This document shows, one piece after another, positions 15,474 through 23,572 of a DNA stretch of 64,000 nucleotides. The stretch is taken from IMG/VR virus record IMGVR_UViG_3300035670_000028, positions 83,187-147,186 of that record; one strand, given 5' to 3'. Within the stretch, counting starts at the first letter, position 1; the number at the start of each line of letters is the position of its first letter. A model generated the notes under the pieces. The model ran no database searches. It was given only the letters and a program-made list of their open reading frames with translations, and was not told where the DNA came from. A program made the position numbers and the translations under genes. This stretch comes from a virus.

Positions 15474-17110
15474 TGACTGCATTTAAGAACCTCACGTTCG
15501 GGGATGAGGCCCGAGAGAAGATCCAGCGTGGCGTCAATATTCTCTCCGACGCTGTGAAGGTCACAATGGGTCCTCGAGGCCGCAACGTGATCATCGAGAG
15601 GGAGTCTGGCCCACCGCACCTGACGAAGGACGGCGTGACAGTCGCCCAGGCAATCGACCTCAGGGACAGGTTCGAGAATCTCGGAGCGCAGATGGTGAAG
15701 GAGGCCGCACAGCGGAGCGCCGAGATCGCAGGCGACGGCACCACGACCTCCACAGTCCTCGCCCAGGAGATCTACAACGAGGGCCTCAAGATGATCTCTG
15801 CGGGATTCGAGCAGTCAGAGGTGTGCAAGGGCATCACGGACGCCGCGGCCGCCGTGATTCAGTCCGTGTCAGAGATCTCACGCCCCATTGTGAGCGATGA
15901 GGACATCGTGCACGTCGGAACAATTTCCGCCAACGGGGACCGAGAGATCGGTGAGCTCATTGCTCGGGCCCTGTCATCGGTGGGTCGTGATGGCACGGTC
16001 ACTGTCGAGGAGGCGAAGGGATTTGAGTCGACCCTCGACGTGGTCGACGGCACCCAGATTCCGCGCGGCTACCTCTCACCCTACTTCGTCACCAACCACG
16101 ACAAGCTCCTGTGCGAGCTCGACAACCCGTACATCATTCTCGTCAACAAGACCATTTCCTCCATCAAGGAGCTGCTCCCGTTGCTCGAGCGCCTGCACAA
16201 TGAGAAGCGATCTGCCCTTCTCATATCTGACGACCTCGACGCCGAGGCACTGCAGGCACTTGCTGTCAATAAGTTGAAGGGCATCCTGTCCATCTGCGCA
16301 ATCAAGGCCCCGGAGTTTGGGGACACGCGGGTCCACACGTTCGACGACCTGTCGCTTCTCACCGGCGCGTCTGTGATCAATGCAGCGACACTTGACTCAG
16401 GCAAGGCATTTGACACACTCACACTCACCGCCTGCAAGAAGGCCATTGTCACCAAGACGTCGACTACGCTAGTGGGCTGCAAGCCACCCAGCGCCGACCT
16501 CCTCACAGAGCGTGTGAAGTCCCTCAGGGAGAAGCTCAGCGACCCCTCGCTGCAGGGTCCAGAGAGGGAAGTGACGCAGCGTCGGCTCTCAAGGATATCC
16601 GGAGGAGTCGCTGTGCTTCGTGTCGGTGGATCCACGGAGATTGAACTGAAGGAGCGCAAGGACAGGGTCGATGACGCACTCCACGCAACCCAGGCTGCAA
16701 TCGAGGAGGGCATTGTTCCTGGTGGTGGAACTGCCTTGATCCGCGCCTCGAAGTGCTTGGATAAGCTTGTACAAAGGGATGAGGACAGCTACAATTGTGG
16801 AGTTAGAATCATGAGGACAGCGTGTGAGGCTCCCATGAGGCAGATTATTCTTAACTCCGGCGTGTCACCAGACATTATTCTGGAGCGTGTAAAGAAGATG
16901 AAGGGAAGCCAGGGCTATGACGCTCGAGGCGAGACATACAAGGACCTGATCGCTGTGGGAATCATTGATCCCACGAAGGTCGTCAAGTCAGCTGTGAAGC
17001 ACGCAGCTTCCGTTGCGTGCAACCTTCTGTCCATCGGTGCTGCTGTCACTTACGATGTGAGAGAAGCTTCTGACGACATGTCACAAGATAGTTCGCTTTT
17101 GTTCGGTTAA
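15473..17110 (+). CDS. groEL: GroEL-type chaperonin
   Basis: 545 residues, full length for the Hsp60 family and collinear throughout. The ATP site VTMGPRGRNV and GDGTTTSTVLAQEI is present, as is the C-terminal equatorial part GIVPGGGTALIRA. The end is SSLLFG in place of the bacterial GGM repeat. Phage chaperonins help fold capsid or other phage proteins in the host. No co-chaperonin (GroES or gp31 type) is seen nearby, so it may use a host one, one elsewhere, or none. Confidence 0.95.
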   Translation: MTAFKNLTFGDEAREKIQRGVNILSDAVKVTMGPRGRNVIIERESGPPHLTKDGVTVAQAIDLRDRFENLGAQMVKEAAQRSAEIAGDGTTTSTVLAQEIYNEGLKMISAGFEQSEVCKGITDAAAAVIQSVSEISRPIVSDEDIVHVGTISANGDREIGELIARALSSVGRDGTVTVEEAKGFESTLDVVDGTQIPRGYLSPYFVTNHDKLLCELDNPYIILVNKTISSIKELLPLLERLHNEKRSALLISDDLDAEALQALAVNKLKGILSICAIKAPEFGDTRVHTFDDLSLLTGASVINAATLDSGKAFDTLTLTACKKAIVTKTSTTLVGCKPPSADLLTERVKSLREKLSDPSLQGPEREVTQRRLSRISGGVAVLRVGGSTEIELKERKDRVDDALHATQAAIEEGIVPGGGTALIRASKCLDKLVQRDEDSYNCGVRIMRTACEAPMRQIILNSGVSPDIILERVKKMKGSQGYDARGETYKDLIAVGIIDPTKVVKSAVKHAASVACNLLSIGAAVTYDVREASDDMSQDSSLLFG

Positions 17111-17113
17111 TAT

Positions 17114-17142
17114 GTGCAAAGTTCGCTCTAACGTGGTAGGAT
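17114..17142 (+). promoter_or_regulatory. Promoter GTGCAA-N17-TAGGAT
   Basis: Class with a GTGCAA -35-like element. It sits right after GroEL and ahead of the gene at 17181 that leads into the sigma operon. Confidence 0.55.
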
Positions 17143-17180
17143 GAATCAACCCCTGCAATCAATGCTAGGAGATACTTGAG

Positions 17181-17522
17181 ATGAGTAACAGACACAATAA
17201 CGCAAACAGAGACCGGCACCAGGATAATGACGACGTTGTTGTCGACAACACCTATGACGTGACCGGTAATACCTACACACGCCAGACGCTAGAAGCCCTC
17301 AGCGAGGGAGAGCTCGGACACATCGAGACCACGATGATTAGACACATCAATTCACTGCGTTCGAAGGGCAAGAAGACGTATCCTTACGAGGTGGAGCTCT
17401 GCTACGTTCAGGACGAGATCAATCGGCGGGCTGATATGATTGCTGCAGCCGCCGAGTACGCGAAGCGTCACAACCCGGGCTGGAGTCTTCAGGGCGATCA
17501 GGCCGGAGTTGACGCAGAATGA
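17181..17522 (+). CDS. Hypothetical protein
   Basis: 113 residues behind AGGAG. The first 30 are polar (Asn, Asp, Arg-rich), then comes a helical domain (LSEGELGHIETTMIRHINSL, VELCYVQDEINRRADMI). No family is recognised. It ends in ATGA with the sigma factor gene, so it is likely expressed with it, from the GTGCAA promoter upstream. Confidence 0.55.
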   Translation: MSNRHNNANRDRHQDNDDVVVDNTYDVTGNTYTRQTLEALSEGELGHIETTMIRHINSLRSKGKKTYPYEVELCYVQDEINRRADMIAAAAEYAKRHNPGWSLQGDQAGVDAE

Positions 17523-18298
17523 AGGACACTCTCGAATCATTCTTCCAGCAGGTTGGCAAGACTGATCTGCTTACACGTGACCAGGAGATCGAACTGTCCA
17601 AGCTCATCGAGTCGGGCGACAAGAGAGCCCGTGACAAGATGATCAAGGCCAACCTCCGGCTAGCCATCAGCATCGCCAAGCAGTACCAGAACAAGGGCTG
17701 CGACATGGAGGACCTGATCCAGGAGTCCTCCATCGGCCTGATCAAGGCGATCGATCGATTCGATTGGCGCCGCGGCTTCAAGTTCTCAACCTACGCCTGC
17801 TGGTGGATCAAGCAGTCCGTGCGTCGGCACATCGCTTCCCACAGTGCCTCCTTCAAGCTGCCTGCCTACGCGAAGAACATGATGTTCAAGATCCAGCAGG
17901 CGGCCGCCGAGTACGAGGAGGAGTTCGGTCAGCGACCCACGCAGCAGGAGATCGCAGATCTCCTCGGCGTCTCCACTGACATGATCAGCTCCATGATCGA
18001 CTGCGCGATGCCCACCGTGTCCATCGACAAGGCGATCGGTGCGGATGGCAGTGGCAACACCAAGACCCTGCGTGACGTCCTTCCTGATGACTCCGACCCT
18101 GTGGACGTCGTGATGGACAAGCAGAAGATTGTTGGTGTTCTGCGTCACGCGCTGAGCACACTCACTCCCCGTGAGGAGCGCATTGTTCGCCTTCGGTTTG
18201 GAATCGCCGAGGACGACAACGACACTGATAACTTTCCGATCACTGAGACAGAGTACAATGCACTTCTCGTTGAGAAGGCAGCTAAGGAGAAGCGCTGA
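17519..18298 (+). CDS. Phage sigma factor lacking region 4.2
   Basis: 259 residues. Region 1.2/2 is clear (NLRLAISIAKQYQNKG, DLIQESSIGLIKAIDRFD, FKFSTYACWWIKQSVRRHI for 2.3-2.4), then region 3 (RPTQQEIADLLGVS) and region 4.1 (ALSTLTPREERIVRLRFGIA, about 211-230). The protein then ends in a 29-residue tail with no region 4.2 helix-turn-helix, the part that reads the -35 box. It should therefore read mainly a -10-type element, which fits the octamer found before late genes. The next, overlapping gene encodes a helix-turn-helix protein. Confidence 0.9.
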   Translation: MKDTLESFFQQVGKTDLLTRDQEIELSKLIESGDKRARDKMIKANLRLAISIAKQYQNKGCDMEDLIQESSIGLIKAIDRFDWRRGFKFSTYACWWIKQSVRRHIASHSASFKLPAYAKNMMFKIQQAAAEYEEEFGQRPTQQEIADLLGVSTDMISSMIDCAMPTVSIDKAIGADGSGNTKTLRDVLPDDSDPVDVVMDKQKIVGVLRHALSTLTPREERIVRLRFGIAEDDNDTDNFPITETEYNALLVEKAAKEKR

Positions 18299-18591
18299 TG
18301 AGCATGCCCAAGGGTTTCAAGTCTCGAAAGGGTTACGCGACCATCACGGAGATTCCGGGTGGCATGGACTACCGGAGAATCGCGGAGCGAATGTCCGCTG
18401 ACGGCGACAAGATGAACCACGCGACCGCACGCAACGTCTTCCTCAAGGCGATGATGAAGATCGCTGGACCCATCCACGAGCTGTATCAGATGGACACCTC
18501 TGAGGATTCCGTGATGAGAACTGCGAAGGATCCGGAGTTTCAGGCAGGCGTTGTTGACATGCTGGATGAGTACGGTCCCAGCAAGATCTAG
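18298..18591 (+). CDS. Small helix-turn-helix protein, possible sigma region 4 partner
   Basis: 97 residues, start overlapping the sigma stop (TGATG). Residues about 24-56 (MDYRRIAERMSADGDKMN, then HATARNVFLKAMMKIA) read like the sigma region 4.2 or related helix-turn-helix, in which an initiator helix is followed by a recognition helix. Since the sigma encoded just before lacks that part, this protein could supply it or act as a co-activator, as gp33 does with gp55 in T4. The partnership is inference from position and pattern. Confidence 0.6.
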   Translation: MSMPKGFKSRKGYATITEIPGGMDYRRIAERMSADGDKMNHATARNVFLKAMMKIAGPIHELYQMDTSEDSVMRTAKDPEFQAGVVDMLDEYGPSKI

Positions 18592-18599
18592 GAGAGCAC

Positions 18600-18953
18600 A
18601 TGGCAAGAGGTCTTAAAATCGAGTGGCGGGTCTACAGTGCTCGCCGTCGAATTTCGGTGAAAGCGCTAATTGAGCAAGGCATCGTAACTGACTATGGCAG
18701 CTTTGTCGCCTACTGTGAGACGATGTCAGTCATTCCAATGTCGGAGTCTGACTTTAACGCAGAGGCTAGCCTTCACGTTAGAGTCTCTGTTGCTGAAGAA
18801 GCAGCGAACAAGGATGAGAAGTCTACTGATGCTCCTGCTAATGTGATTGAAGCCACTGTGTGGCTGGCGGGTGTAAAGGAGGAATTGCCGCCTGCACCTG
18901 AGGAGAAGAAGACGAGCAAGAAGCCCAAGAAGCAGGAAATCTCGCAGGACTGA
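18600..18953 (+). CDS. Hypothetical protein in the sigma operon
   Basis: 117 residues behind AGGAGAG. A folded part of about 85 residues (KIEWRVYSARRRISVKALIE) is followed by a Lys/Pro/Glu-rich tail. No family is recognised. Its place two genes after sigma raises the chance of a role in transcription, but nothing in the sequence proves it. Confidence 0.55.
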   Translation: MARGLKIEWRVYSARRRISVKALIEQGIVTDYGSFVAYCETMSVIPMSESDFNAEASLHVRVSVAEEAANKDEKSTDAPANVIEATVWLAGVKEELPPAPEEKKTSKKPKKQEISQD

Positions 18954-18955
18954 TA

Positions 18956-19177
18956 ATGAGTCCGTTTATTAAGCGTGTGGTGTTCGGATGCACAATTGTG
19001 CTCAACACTGTTCTATTCGCTTATAACCTGCTTGAGAGGGAGGACATTCCCTCCGCAGCCCTCAATGTCTGCGTGTGCATCATCTCATGGATAGGCATCT
19101 ACTTTGTGAATGCCGCTGAACAACTGGATAAGCAACTAGGAAACACAACAGGAGAATACGATGACGACGATGAATAA
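18956..19177 (+). CDS. Small two-helix membrane protein
   Basis: 73 residues with two hydrophobic segments, about 8-24 (VVFGCTIVLNTVLFAYNLL) and 34-52 (ALNVCVCIISWIGIYFV), and an acidic tail. It starts two bases after the preceding stop and overlaps the next gene by 17 bases. Function unknown. Confidence 0.55.
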   Translation: MSPFIKRVVFGCTIVLNTVLFAYNLLEREDIPSAALNVCVCIISWIGIYFVNAAEQLDKQLGNTTGEYDDDDE

Positions 19178-19412
19178 GGAAATCATTCACGAGCTGGTTG
19201 AGAAGGTGATCGACCTGGAGCACGAGATCAAGACCCTCCAGGAGAATCGCAAGGACATCCTTGACGAGTACAAGGACAAGATCGATCTCAAGGTGTTCAA
19301 CGCAGCCCTCAAGATCGCCCGCATCAAGGCGAAGCTGGCGCAGACCTCCGATGAGTCCCTCGACGAGGTGCTCGATGCGGTCGAGGACAAGATCTGCGTC
19401 AACGTGGGCTGA
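19161..19412 (+). CDS. Small coiled-coil protein
   Basis: 83 residues behind AGGAG. It is nearly all helix (EKVIDLEHEIKTLQENRKDI) followed by DLKVFNAALKIARIKAKL. The pattern of a short coiled coil followed by a second helix pair loosely recalls DUF2312/GapR-like DNA-binding proteins, but the resemblance is weak. It precedes the deformylase gene by two bases. Confidence 0.55.
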   Translation: MTTMNKEIIHELVEKVIDLEHEIKTLQENRKDILDEYKDKIDLKVFNAALKIARIKAKLAQTSDESLDEVLDAVEDKICVNVG

Positions 19413-19414
19413 AG

Positions 19415-20098
19415 ATGACTACACGAAAGGTCCTCAGCTATCCTGACCCCCGTCTCAGGGAGATCTCTGAGCCTGTCACGCAGTTCGACGACGAGCTCAA
19501 GACGATCGTCCAGGACATGGTGGACACCATCGAGGTGATGGGCGGGGCAGGTCTCGCAGCTCCGCAGATCGGTGTGCACAAGCGTGTCCTCGTGATCAAG
19601 AGCAAGCTCTTCGTCGAGGAGAGCCCCGACGCCTCCTACAGCCCAGAGACGTGGGTCCTGGTTAATCCTGTGATTCGTGCCTCTGGCAGCACCCAGCGTT
19701 GGTCCGAGGCGTGCCTCTCTGTGCCACTAGGCAGCGGCAATGTCGATCGGCACGAGGACGTCGAGGTGAAGTACCAGCGCCTCGACGGCACTGAGAACAC
19801 TGTCACTGTGAAGTGGCCCCTGTCAGGCGCCCTTCAACACGAGGCAGACCACCTGAACGGCATCCTCTACATCGACCACTTGGGTACCCTCGAGCGATCG
19901 CTCGTGGTCAGAAAGGTGGAGAAGATGCACAAGCGCCTGAGTGAGCTCGCCGAGGCGAAGAAGGAGCAGGAGATCCTGGACCTCAGGGGGTCAAAGGCTC
20001 TCCTCAAGTACAGGGCAGAGAAGGCTGGACAGGCGGTTCCCGAGAAGCGCCGCGACAAGCCCGGCAAGAAGTTCGGAAGACTAAAGAAGCGCAAGTGA
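19415..20098 (+). CDS. def: Peptide deformylase
   Basis: 227 residues. All three family motifs are present: GAGLAAPQIG, EACLSVP (usual form EGCLS, with the metal-binding Cys) and QHEADHLNG with the metal-binding His pair and catalytic Glu. It removes the formyl group from new proteins. A lysine/arginine-rich extension of about 60 residues follows the catalytic domain (ending PGKKFGRLKKRK), which is unusual and may aid ribosome or nucleic acid binding. Phage deformylases are known in marine phages. Confidence 0.92.
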   Translation: MTTRKVLSYPDPRLREISEPVTQFDDELKTIVQDMVDTIEVMGGAGLAAPQIGVHKRVLVIKSKLFVEESPDASYSPETWVLVNPVIRASGSTQRWSEACLSVPLGSGNVDRHEDVEVKYQRLDGTENTVTVKWPLSGALQHEADHLNGILYIDHLGTLERSLVVRKVEKMHKRLSELAEAKKEQEILDLRGSKALLKYRAEKAGQAVPEKRRDKPGKKFGRLKKRK

Positions 20099-20111
20099 GA
20101 CTTGTGGTCGA

Positions 20112-20144
20112 CCAGCAGCACTCGACGAAAAAGAGTGCCGCTGG
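20112..20144 (+). terminator. Hairpin after the deformylase gene
   Basis: CCAGC-A-GCACTC pairs with GAGTGC-C-GCTGG (11 pairs, one mismatch) around an A-rich loop, followed by TTTGCCGTTT. It sits 14 bases after the stop and just before the next promoter, the right place for a terminator. Confidence 0.55.
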
Positions 20145-20156
20145 TTTGCCGTTTAA

Positions 20157-20185
20157 GTGCAATCCTAGATCAGACGGTGTAGTAT
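20157..20185 (+). promoter_or_regulatory. Promoter GTGCAA-N17-TAGTAT
   Basis: Follows the terminator hairpin and precedes the ATG at 20192 by six bases, leaving almost no 5' leader. Confidence 0.55.
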
Positions 20186-20191
20186 TGAACC

Positions 20192-20356
20192 ATGGCTAAG
20201 GCAAAGAAGATCAACAAGCGAGGCATCGCCCGGTCGCACTTCTTTGCCACGGTGGGCGACCTTGCACGGTGGCGCGGTCGCACGGCTATTTTCAAGGACC
20301 AACGACTTGAGGCAGACCGCAGGGCGTGTCGTGTGAGGGTGACAGACCATGAGTGA
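20192..20356 (+). CDS. Small basic protein
   Basis: 54 residues, rich in Lys and Arg (MAKAKKINKRGIARSHFFAT, GRTAIFKDQRLEADRRACR). The ATG is six bases after a TAGTAT -10 element and there is no good ribosome site, so it may be read from a leaderless transcript. The end overlaps the next gene by 8 bases. The charge suggests nucleic acid or ribosome binding. Function unknown. Confidence 0.5.
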   Translation: MAKAKKINKRGIARSHFFATVGDLARWRGRTAIFKDQRLEADRRACRVRVTDHE

Positions 20357-20618
20357 CATGAAGATGTTTGAGATATACATGTTCTCCGATCAGGTGAACA
20401 AGAGCGGCCACGGTGGCCACGTTCGATTCGTCGCCGCCAAGGACGAGCACGATGCTAGCCACAAGGTGGCCTTCGTGTGGGGACACTGGTGGCGCACGTG
20501 CGGCATCCGAGAGGTGGACATGCACTACTGGTGTGACACCCACTCCACCCTGGTGGAGGGCAAGTCTGCGCACTCACTGTCACTGCAGGCGTACAACGAG
20601 TACTGTGGAAAGGTCTGA
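20349..20618 (+). CDS. Small His/Trp-rich protein
   Basis: 89 residues with conspicuous His and Trp (GHGGHVRFVAAKDEHDASHK, FVWGHWWRTCGIREVDMHYW). No family is recognised. It lies between a small basic protein and DNA ligase, in the same unit. The His/Cys content could allow metal binding, but no fixed motif is visible. Confidence 0.55.
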   Translation: MSDMKMFEIYMFSDQVNKSGHGGHVRFVAAKDEHDASHKVAFVWGHWWRTCGIREVDMHYWCDTHSTLVEGKSAHSLSLQAYNEYCGKV

Positions 20619-20628
20619 GGAGAGTCAC

Positions 20629-21855
20629 ATGCTGGTGAGCGAGATCCTGGAGAGTGTTCAGAATGAGTCGGGCTCCAACGCGAAGATGGAGATCCTCCGA
20701 CGACACAAGGGCAACAAGATCCTCGTGAAGGCACTTCGAATGGGGCACGACCCGTTCACGCCCTTTCACGTGGTGAAGGTTCCCGCTGTCACCAAGAAGC
20801 AGCGCGCCGCACTCTCCCAGGAGTCAGACCGCTGGGGAGGCTTCTTCACTGCGGCTGGCAAGTGTGCTGCCCGCAAGGTGACAGGCAACGCCGCAGTGGA
20901 GACGATCCATGCTGCCCTGTGCGGCGCCACGGAGGCTGAGGAGAAGTGGATGCGCAAGATCCTCAAGAAGCACATGGCGATCGGTGCGTCCGAGAAGACC
21001 ATCAACAAGGTGATGCCGGGCACCGTGCCCACCTTCGACGTGCAGCTCGCCCAGAAGTTCGAGGAGAAGCGCCTCGCGGGCCGAAAGCAGGTTGCTGTGG
21101 AACCCAAGCTGGACGGCATCCGGTGCTTCGCCGTGGTCCGAGACGGCAACGCCACCCTGTTCGCCCGCAGCGGCAAGCAGATCACCAACTTCGACGACAC
21201 GATCGGCGCGGAGCTCGCCACACTCGAGGACGGGTGCTACGACGGCGAGATCATGGGCAAGGACTTCACTGCCCTCATGCAGCAGGCCTACCGGAAGGAC
21301 GACGTTGACGTCAGGGACACTTACCTCGCCCTGTTTGATTATCTACCCATCGAGGAGTGGGATAGCAAGGAGACGGCCCTGGGCTGCTCCAAGAGGTACG
21401 CCGCCCTGAGCACCCGACTGAAGCCCGGGCTGAAGCACCTGCGCCTCGTGCCCCGCACCCTCACGGAGCCGAGCTACGGGCCGATCAAGGCGCTGCACGA
21501 CACGTACGTCTCCCAGGGCTACGAGGGCGCGATGGTGAAGGACGTCGAAGCGCCCTACCTTTTCGGCCGCGGTCACGAGGTGATGAAGCTCAAGGCCTTC
21601 CACGACGCCGACCTCCGGATCGAGGGGTTCATCGAGGGCACGGGCAAGCACGAGGGCAAGCTGGGATCTGTCCTGGTCGACTACGAGGGCGTGCAGGTGC
21701 AGGTGGGCTCCGGGTTCAGCGATGAGCTTCGAGAGCAGATCTGGGCTGACCAGAAGTCCTTCCTCGGCCGGATGATCGAGGTGCGGTACCAGGAGGTGAC
21801 TCCGGACGGCTCGCTGCGGTTTCCCACCTTCAAGTGCTTCCGAAATGATCGCTGA
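20629..21855 (+). CDS. ATP-dependent DNA ligase
   Basis: 408 residues from the ATG behind GAGGAGAG. Motif I is VEPKLDGIRC with the nucleotide-accepting Lys160, followed by LFARSGKQ (motif Ia), CYDGEIMG (III), GYEGAMVKD (IV) and VMKLKAF (V), and a C-terminal OB-type domain. The 130-residue N-terminal region is helical and lacks a BRCT domain. It should seal nicks after exonuclease processing. Length and order match phage and viral ATP ligases. Confidence 0.93.
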   Translation: MLVSEILESVQNESGSNAKMEILRRHKGNKILVKALRMGHDPFTPFHVVKVPAVTKKQRAALSQESDRWGGFFTAAGKCAARKVTGNAAVETIHAALCGATEAEEKWMRKILKKHMAIGASEKTINKVMPGTVPTFDVQLAQKFEEKRLAGRKQVAVEPKLDGIRCFAVVRDGNATLFARSGKQITNFDDTIGAELATLEDGCYDGEIMGKDFTALMQQAYRKDDVDVRDTYLALFDYLPIEEWDSKETALGCSKRYAALSTRLKPGLKHLRLVPRTLTEPSYGPIKALHDTYVSQGYEGAMVKDVEAPYLFGRGHEVMKLKAFHDADLRIEGFIEGTGKHEGKLGSVLVDYEGVQVQVGSGFSDELREQIWADQKSFLGRMIEVRYQEVTPDGSLRFPTFKCFRNDR

Positions 21856-21877
21856 CTGACTGATTACGCTGTCAACT

Positions 21878-21908
21878 CTCCGCTAGGCTCATACTTATGC
21901 TAGCGGAG
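21878..21908 (+). promoter_or_regulatory. 9-base inverted repeat with the octamer in its loop
   Basis: CTCCGCTAG and CTAGCGGAG pair perfectly. The 13-base loop contains ATACTTAT. The right arm includes part of the purine-rich site before the ATG at 21919. Confidence 0.5.
21891..21898 (+). promoter_or_regulatory. Late-type octamer ATACTTAT
   Basis: Copy located in the loop of the inverted repeat, 20 bases before the ATG at 21919. Confidence 0.5.
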
Positions 21909-21918
21909 CAGGGTATAA

Positions 21919-22314
21919 ATGACAGCAAACAATCAGTACTACATGGGTGAGAACTTTGTGCCGGCGTATCAAATGTCGGCAACGCCCTTCGTCACATCTT
22001 CAAACGTGACGCTTGGACAGACGAAGGAGATAGCGTTCGGAAACGTGACCCGTTTCCTGATCGTCAAGAACACCGGCGCCTCGAGCACGATGTTGGCGGT
22101 GGGGTTCACACAGAACGGCCTCAAGCCTGCCAACTCCAACTACTTCCTGCTCAGCGGCTCCGAGGCATTCTCAGCTGAGCTTCGTGTGGACAGGGTGTTC
22201 ATCTCTGGCAGCGCCGGCGCCCCGAACTTCACAGTCGTGGCGGGCCTCACAGGCGTTGATCCTAGCAGGTTCCTCCTGGTCACCTCCTCAAACGGATTCA
22301 ACGGAGTAGGTTGA
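21919..22314 (+). CDS. Virion-type beta-rich protein
   Basis: 131 residues, rich in Ser, Thr, Gly and Asn with alternating strands (NVTLGQTKEIAFGNVTRFLI, AELRVDRVFISGSAGAPNF). The composition is that of head decoration or fibre-type proteins. A late-type octamer lies just upstream and a lectin-fold protein gene follows six bases later. No family is recognised. Confidence 0.55.
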   Translation: MTANNQYYMGENFVPAYQMSATPFVTSSNVTLGQTKEIAFGNVTRFLIVKNTGASSTMLAVGFTQNGLKPANSNYFLLSGSEAFSAELRVDRVFISGSAGAPNFTVVAGLTGVDPSRFLLVTSSNGFNGVG

Positions 22315-22320
22315 GTCGAT

Positions 22321-23082
22321 ATGGCGGACAATGGCTTCGCCACCGGGTTTGGAACGAGCTTTGGTCCAGGTGGATTTGGCGCAGGATTCGCTGCAGCACC
22401 TGAAACTGCAGGTCCTATCTTGACTGGCCTTGTGCTGCAGTATGACATCGGCAATGCGACATCCTATCCTGGGTCTGGCAACACAGTGTACGATCTACAG
22501 GGAAACAGCAATGCCACACTGGTGAATTCACCCACGTACTCCAGCGGTTACTTACAGTTCGACGGCACGAACGAATACCTGATGACGAACACATCGCTCG
22601 CATCCAAGGTGACGACCGATATCACATCGATCTCGATGTGGGCATATCCAATGGACAACGGTGTACTCCTCAGCGAGCAAGGATCAACTTCTCTCAATGC
22701 TGGCTGGCACGACTCGCAGATGGAGATGGTGGCCGGCACGATGAATTTTGGAATGTGGAATGGCACGGGCATCACATCGATAACCTCAGCGATCGCCACA
22801 CCCCTCAACGCCTGGTACAACTTCACCATGGTGTACAATGGCACGAAGCTCACTGCCTACGTCAACGGTGCCAACGCAGGAGAAGTGACTTTTGCCCGCG
22901 TTAATCCAATCGAGGGTGGAACCGGAATACACTACGCGATCGCAGCGGAGGACTCTACTGATATGGGTGACGGTAGCTACGCCAACATGCGTCTAGGCCA
23001 GTTCCTAGTGTACAGTGTGGCACTCACAGCGGATCAAGTGCTGGAGAACTTCAACGCCACGAGAACCACCTATGGGATTTAA
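22321..23082 (+). CDS. LamG/concanavalin-like domain protein
   Basis: 253 residues. After a Gly/Phe-rich start (residues 1-27) comes a single jelly-roll lectin-type domain of the LamG-like kind. LQYDIGNATSYPGSG opens it, YLQFDGTNEYL and ISMWAYPMDNGVL follow, then WYNFTMVYNGTKLTAYVNG and LGQFLVYSVALTADQVLENF. Such domains bind sugars on phage tail or head fibres. It probably takes part in virion attachment. Its partner is the preceding beta-rich protein. Confidence 0.75.
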   Translation: MADNGFATGFGTSFGPGGFGAGFAAAPETAGPILTGLVLQYDIGNATSYPGSGNTVYDLQGNSNATLVNSPTYSSGYLQFDGTNEYLMTNTSLASKVTTDITSISMWAYPMDNGVLLSEQGSTSLNAGWHDSQMEMVAGTMNFGMWNGTGITSITSAIATPLNAWYNFTMVYNGTKLTAYVNGANAGEVTFARVNPIEGGTGIHYAIAAEDSTDMGDGSYANMRLGQFLVYSVALTADQVLENFNATRTTYGI

Positions 23083-23104
23083 GTGAGCGAAGACCCTGTC
23101 GAGT

Positions 23105-23134
23105 GTGCAAATTGACTCATTCGTGTGTTATACT
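23105..23134 (+). promoter_or_regulatory. Promoter GTGCAA-N18-TATACT
   Basis: Upstream of the gene at 23154, which also has a good AGGAG site. Confidence 0.55.
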
Positions 23135-23153
23135 GTTGACATAGGAGAAGCGC

Positions 23154-23537
23154 ATGAGCTCAACGTACGAGAGAAACAGGATGATCGCCCAGCTTAAGCT
23201 CCTCGAGGCCGGTGTGGTACCAGTCGATCGAGGCTTCCTCGCCTCTATCGCGAAGGGGCCTGCTAGACCCCTTAAGGTCGTTCGCGACAGCCTCTCGTCC
23301 CTCTCGCCGGAGGAACGTCGAAAGTCGACTCGCAAGTTCCGCAAGCTGCACCGCAAGGTTGCGAAGGAGCTCATGAAGAAGGCCAATCGCGTGGAGAAGG
23401 CTCGAGCCCGAGGAATGCAGGAGTTCCTTGCTGCGAGCGAAAAGGGCCCCTCGAGGCCCACACCCAAGTGCCATGATGCCAGAAACCGCGAGGTGTGGCA
23501 GTACTTCATGCACCTCGCCGCAACCGGAAAGATCTGA
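23154..23537 (+). CDS. Small basic helical protein
   Basis: 127 residues, highly basic and helical in the middle (STRKFRKLHRKVAKELMKKA). The end contains paired His and Trp residues. It has its own GTGCAA-class promoter and AGGAG site. No family is recognised. A nucleic acid-binding role is plausible from charge only. Confidence 0.55.
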   Translation: MSSTYERNRMIAQLKLLEAGVVPVDRGFLASIAKGPARPLKVVRDSLSSLSPEERRKSTRKFRKLHRKVAKELMKKANRVEKARARGMQEFLAASEKGPSRPTPKCHDARNREVWQYFMHLAATGKI

Positions 23538-23542
23538 GGCGC

Positions 23543-23550
23543 ATACTTAT
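23543..23550 (+). promoter_or_regulatory. Late-type octamer ATACTTAT
   Basis: Six bases after the preceding stop and 22 before the ATG at 23573. Confidence 0.45.
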
Positions 23551-23572
23551 TGACATTGTCAGGAGTCAGCTG

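Noticed and set aside
23495-23572. Upstream extension of the gene at 23573 with a leader-like stretch (DLRRILIDIV)
   Set aside because: The stretch is the translation of the octamer promoter region and lacks a ribosome site. The ATG behind AGGAG is better.
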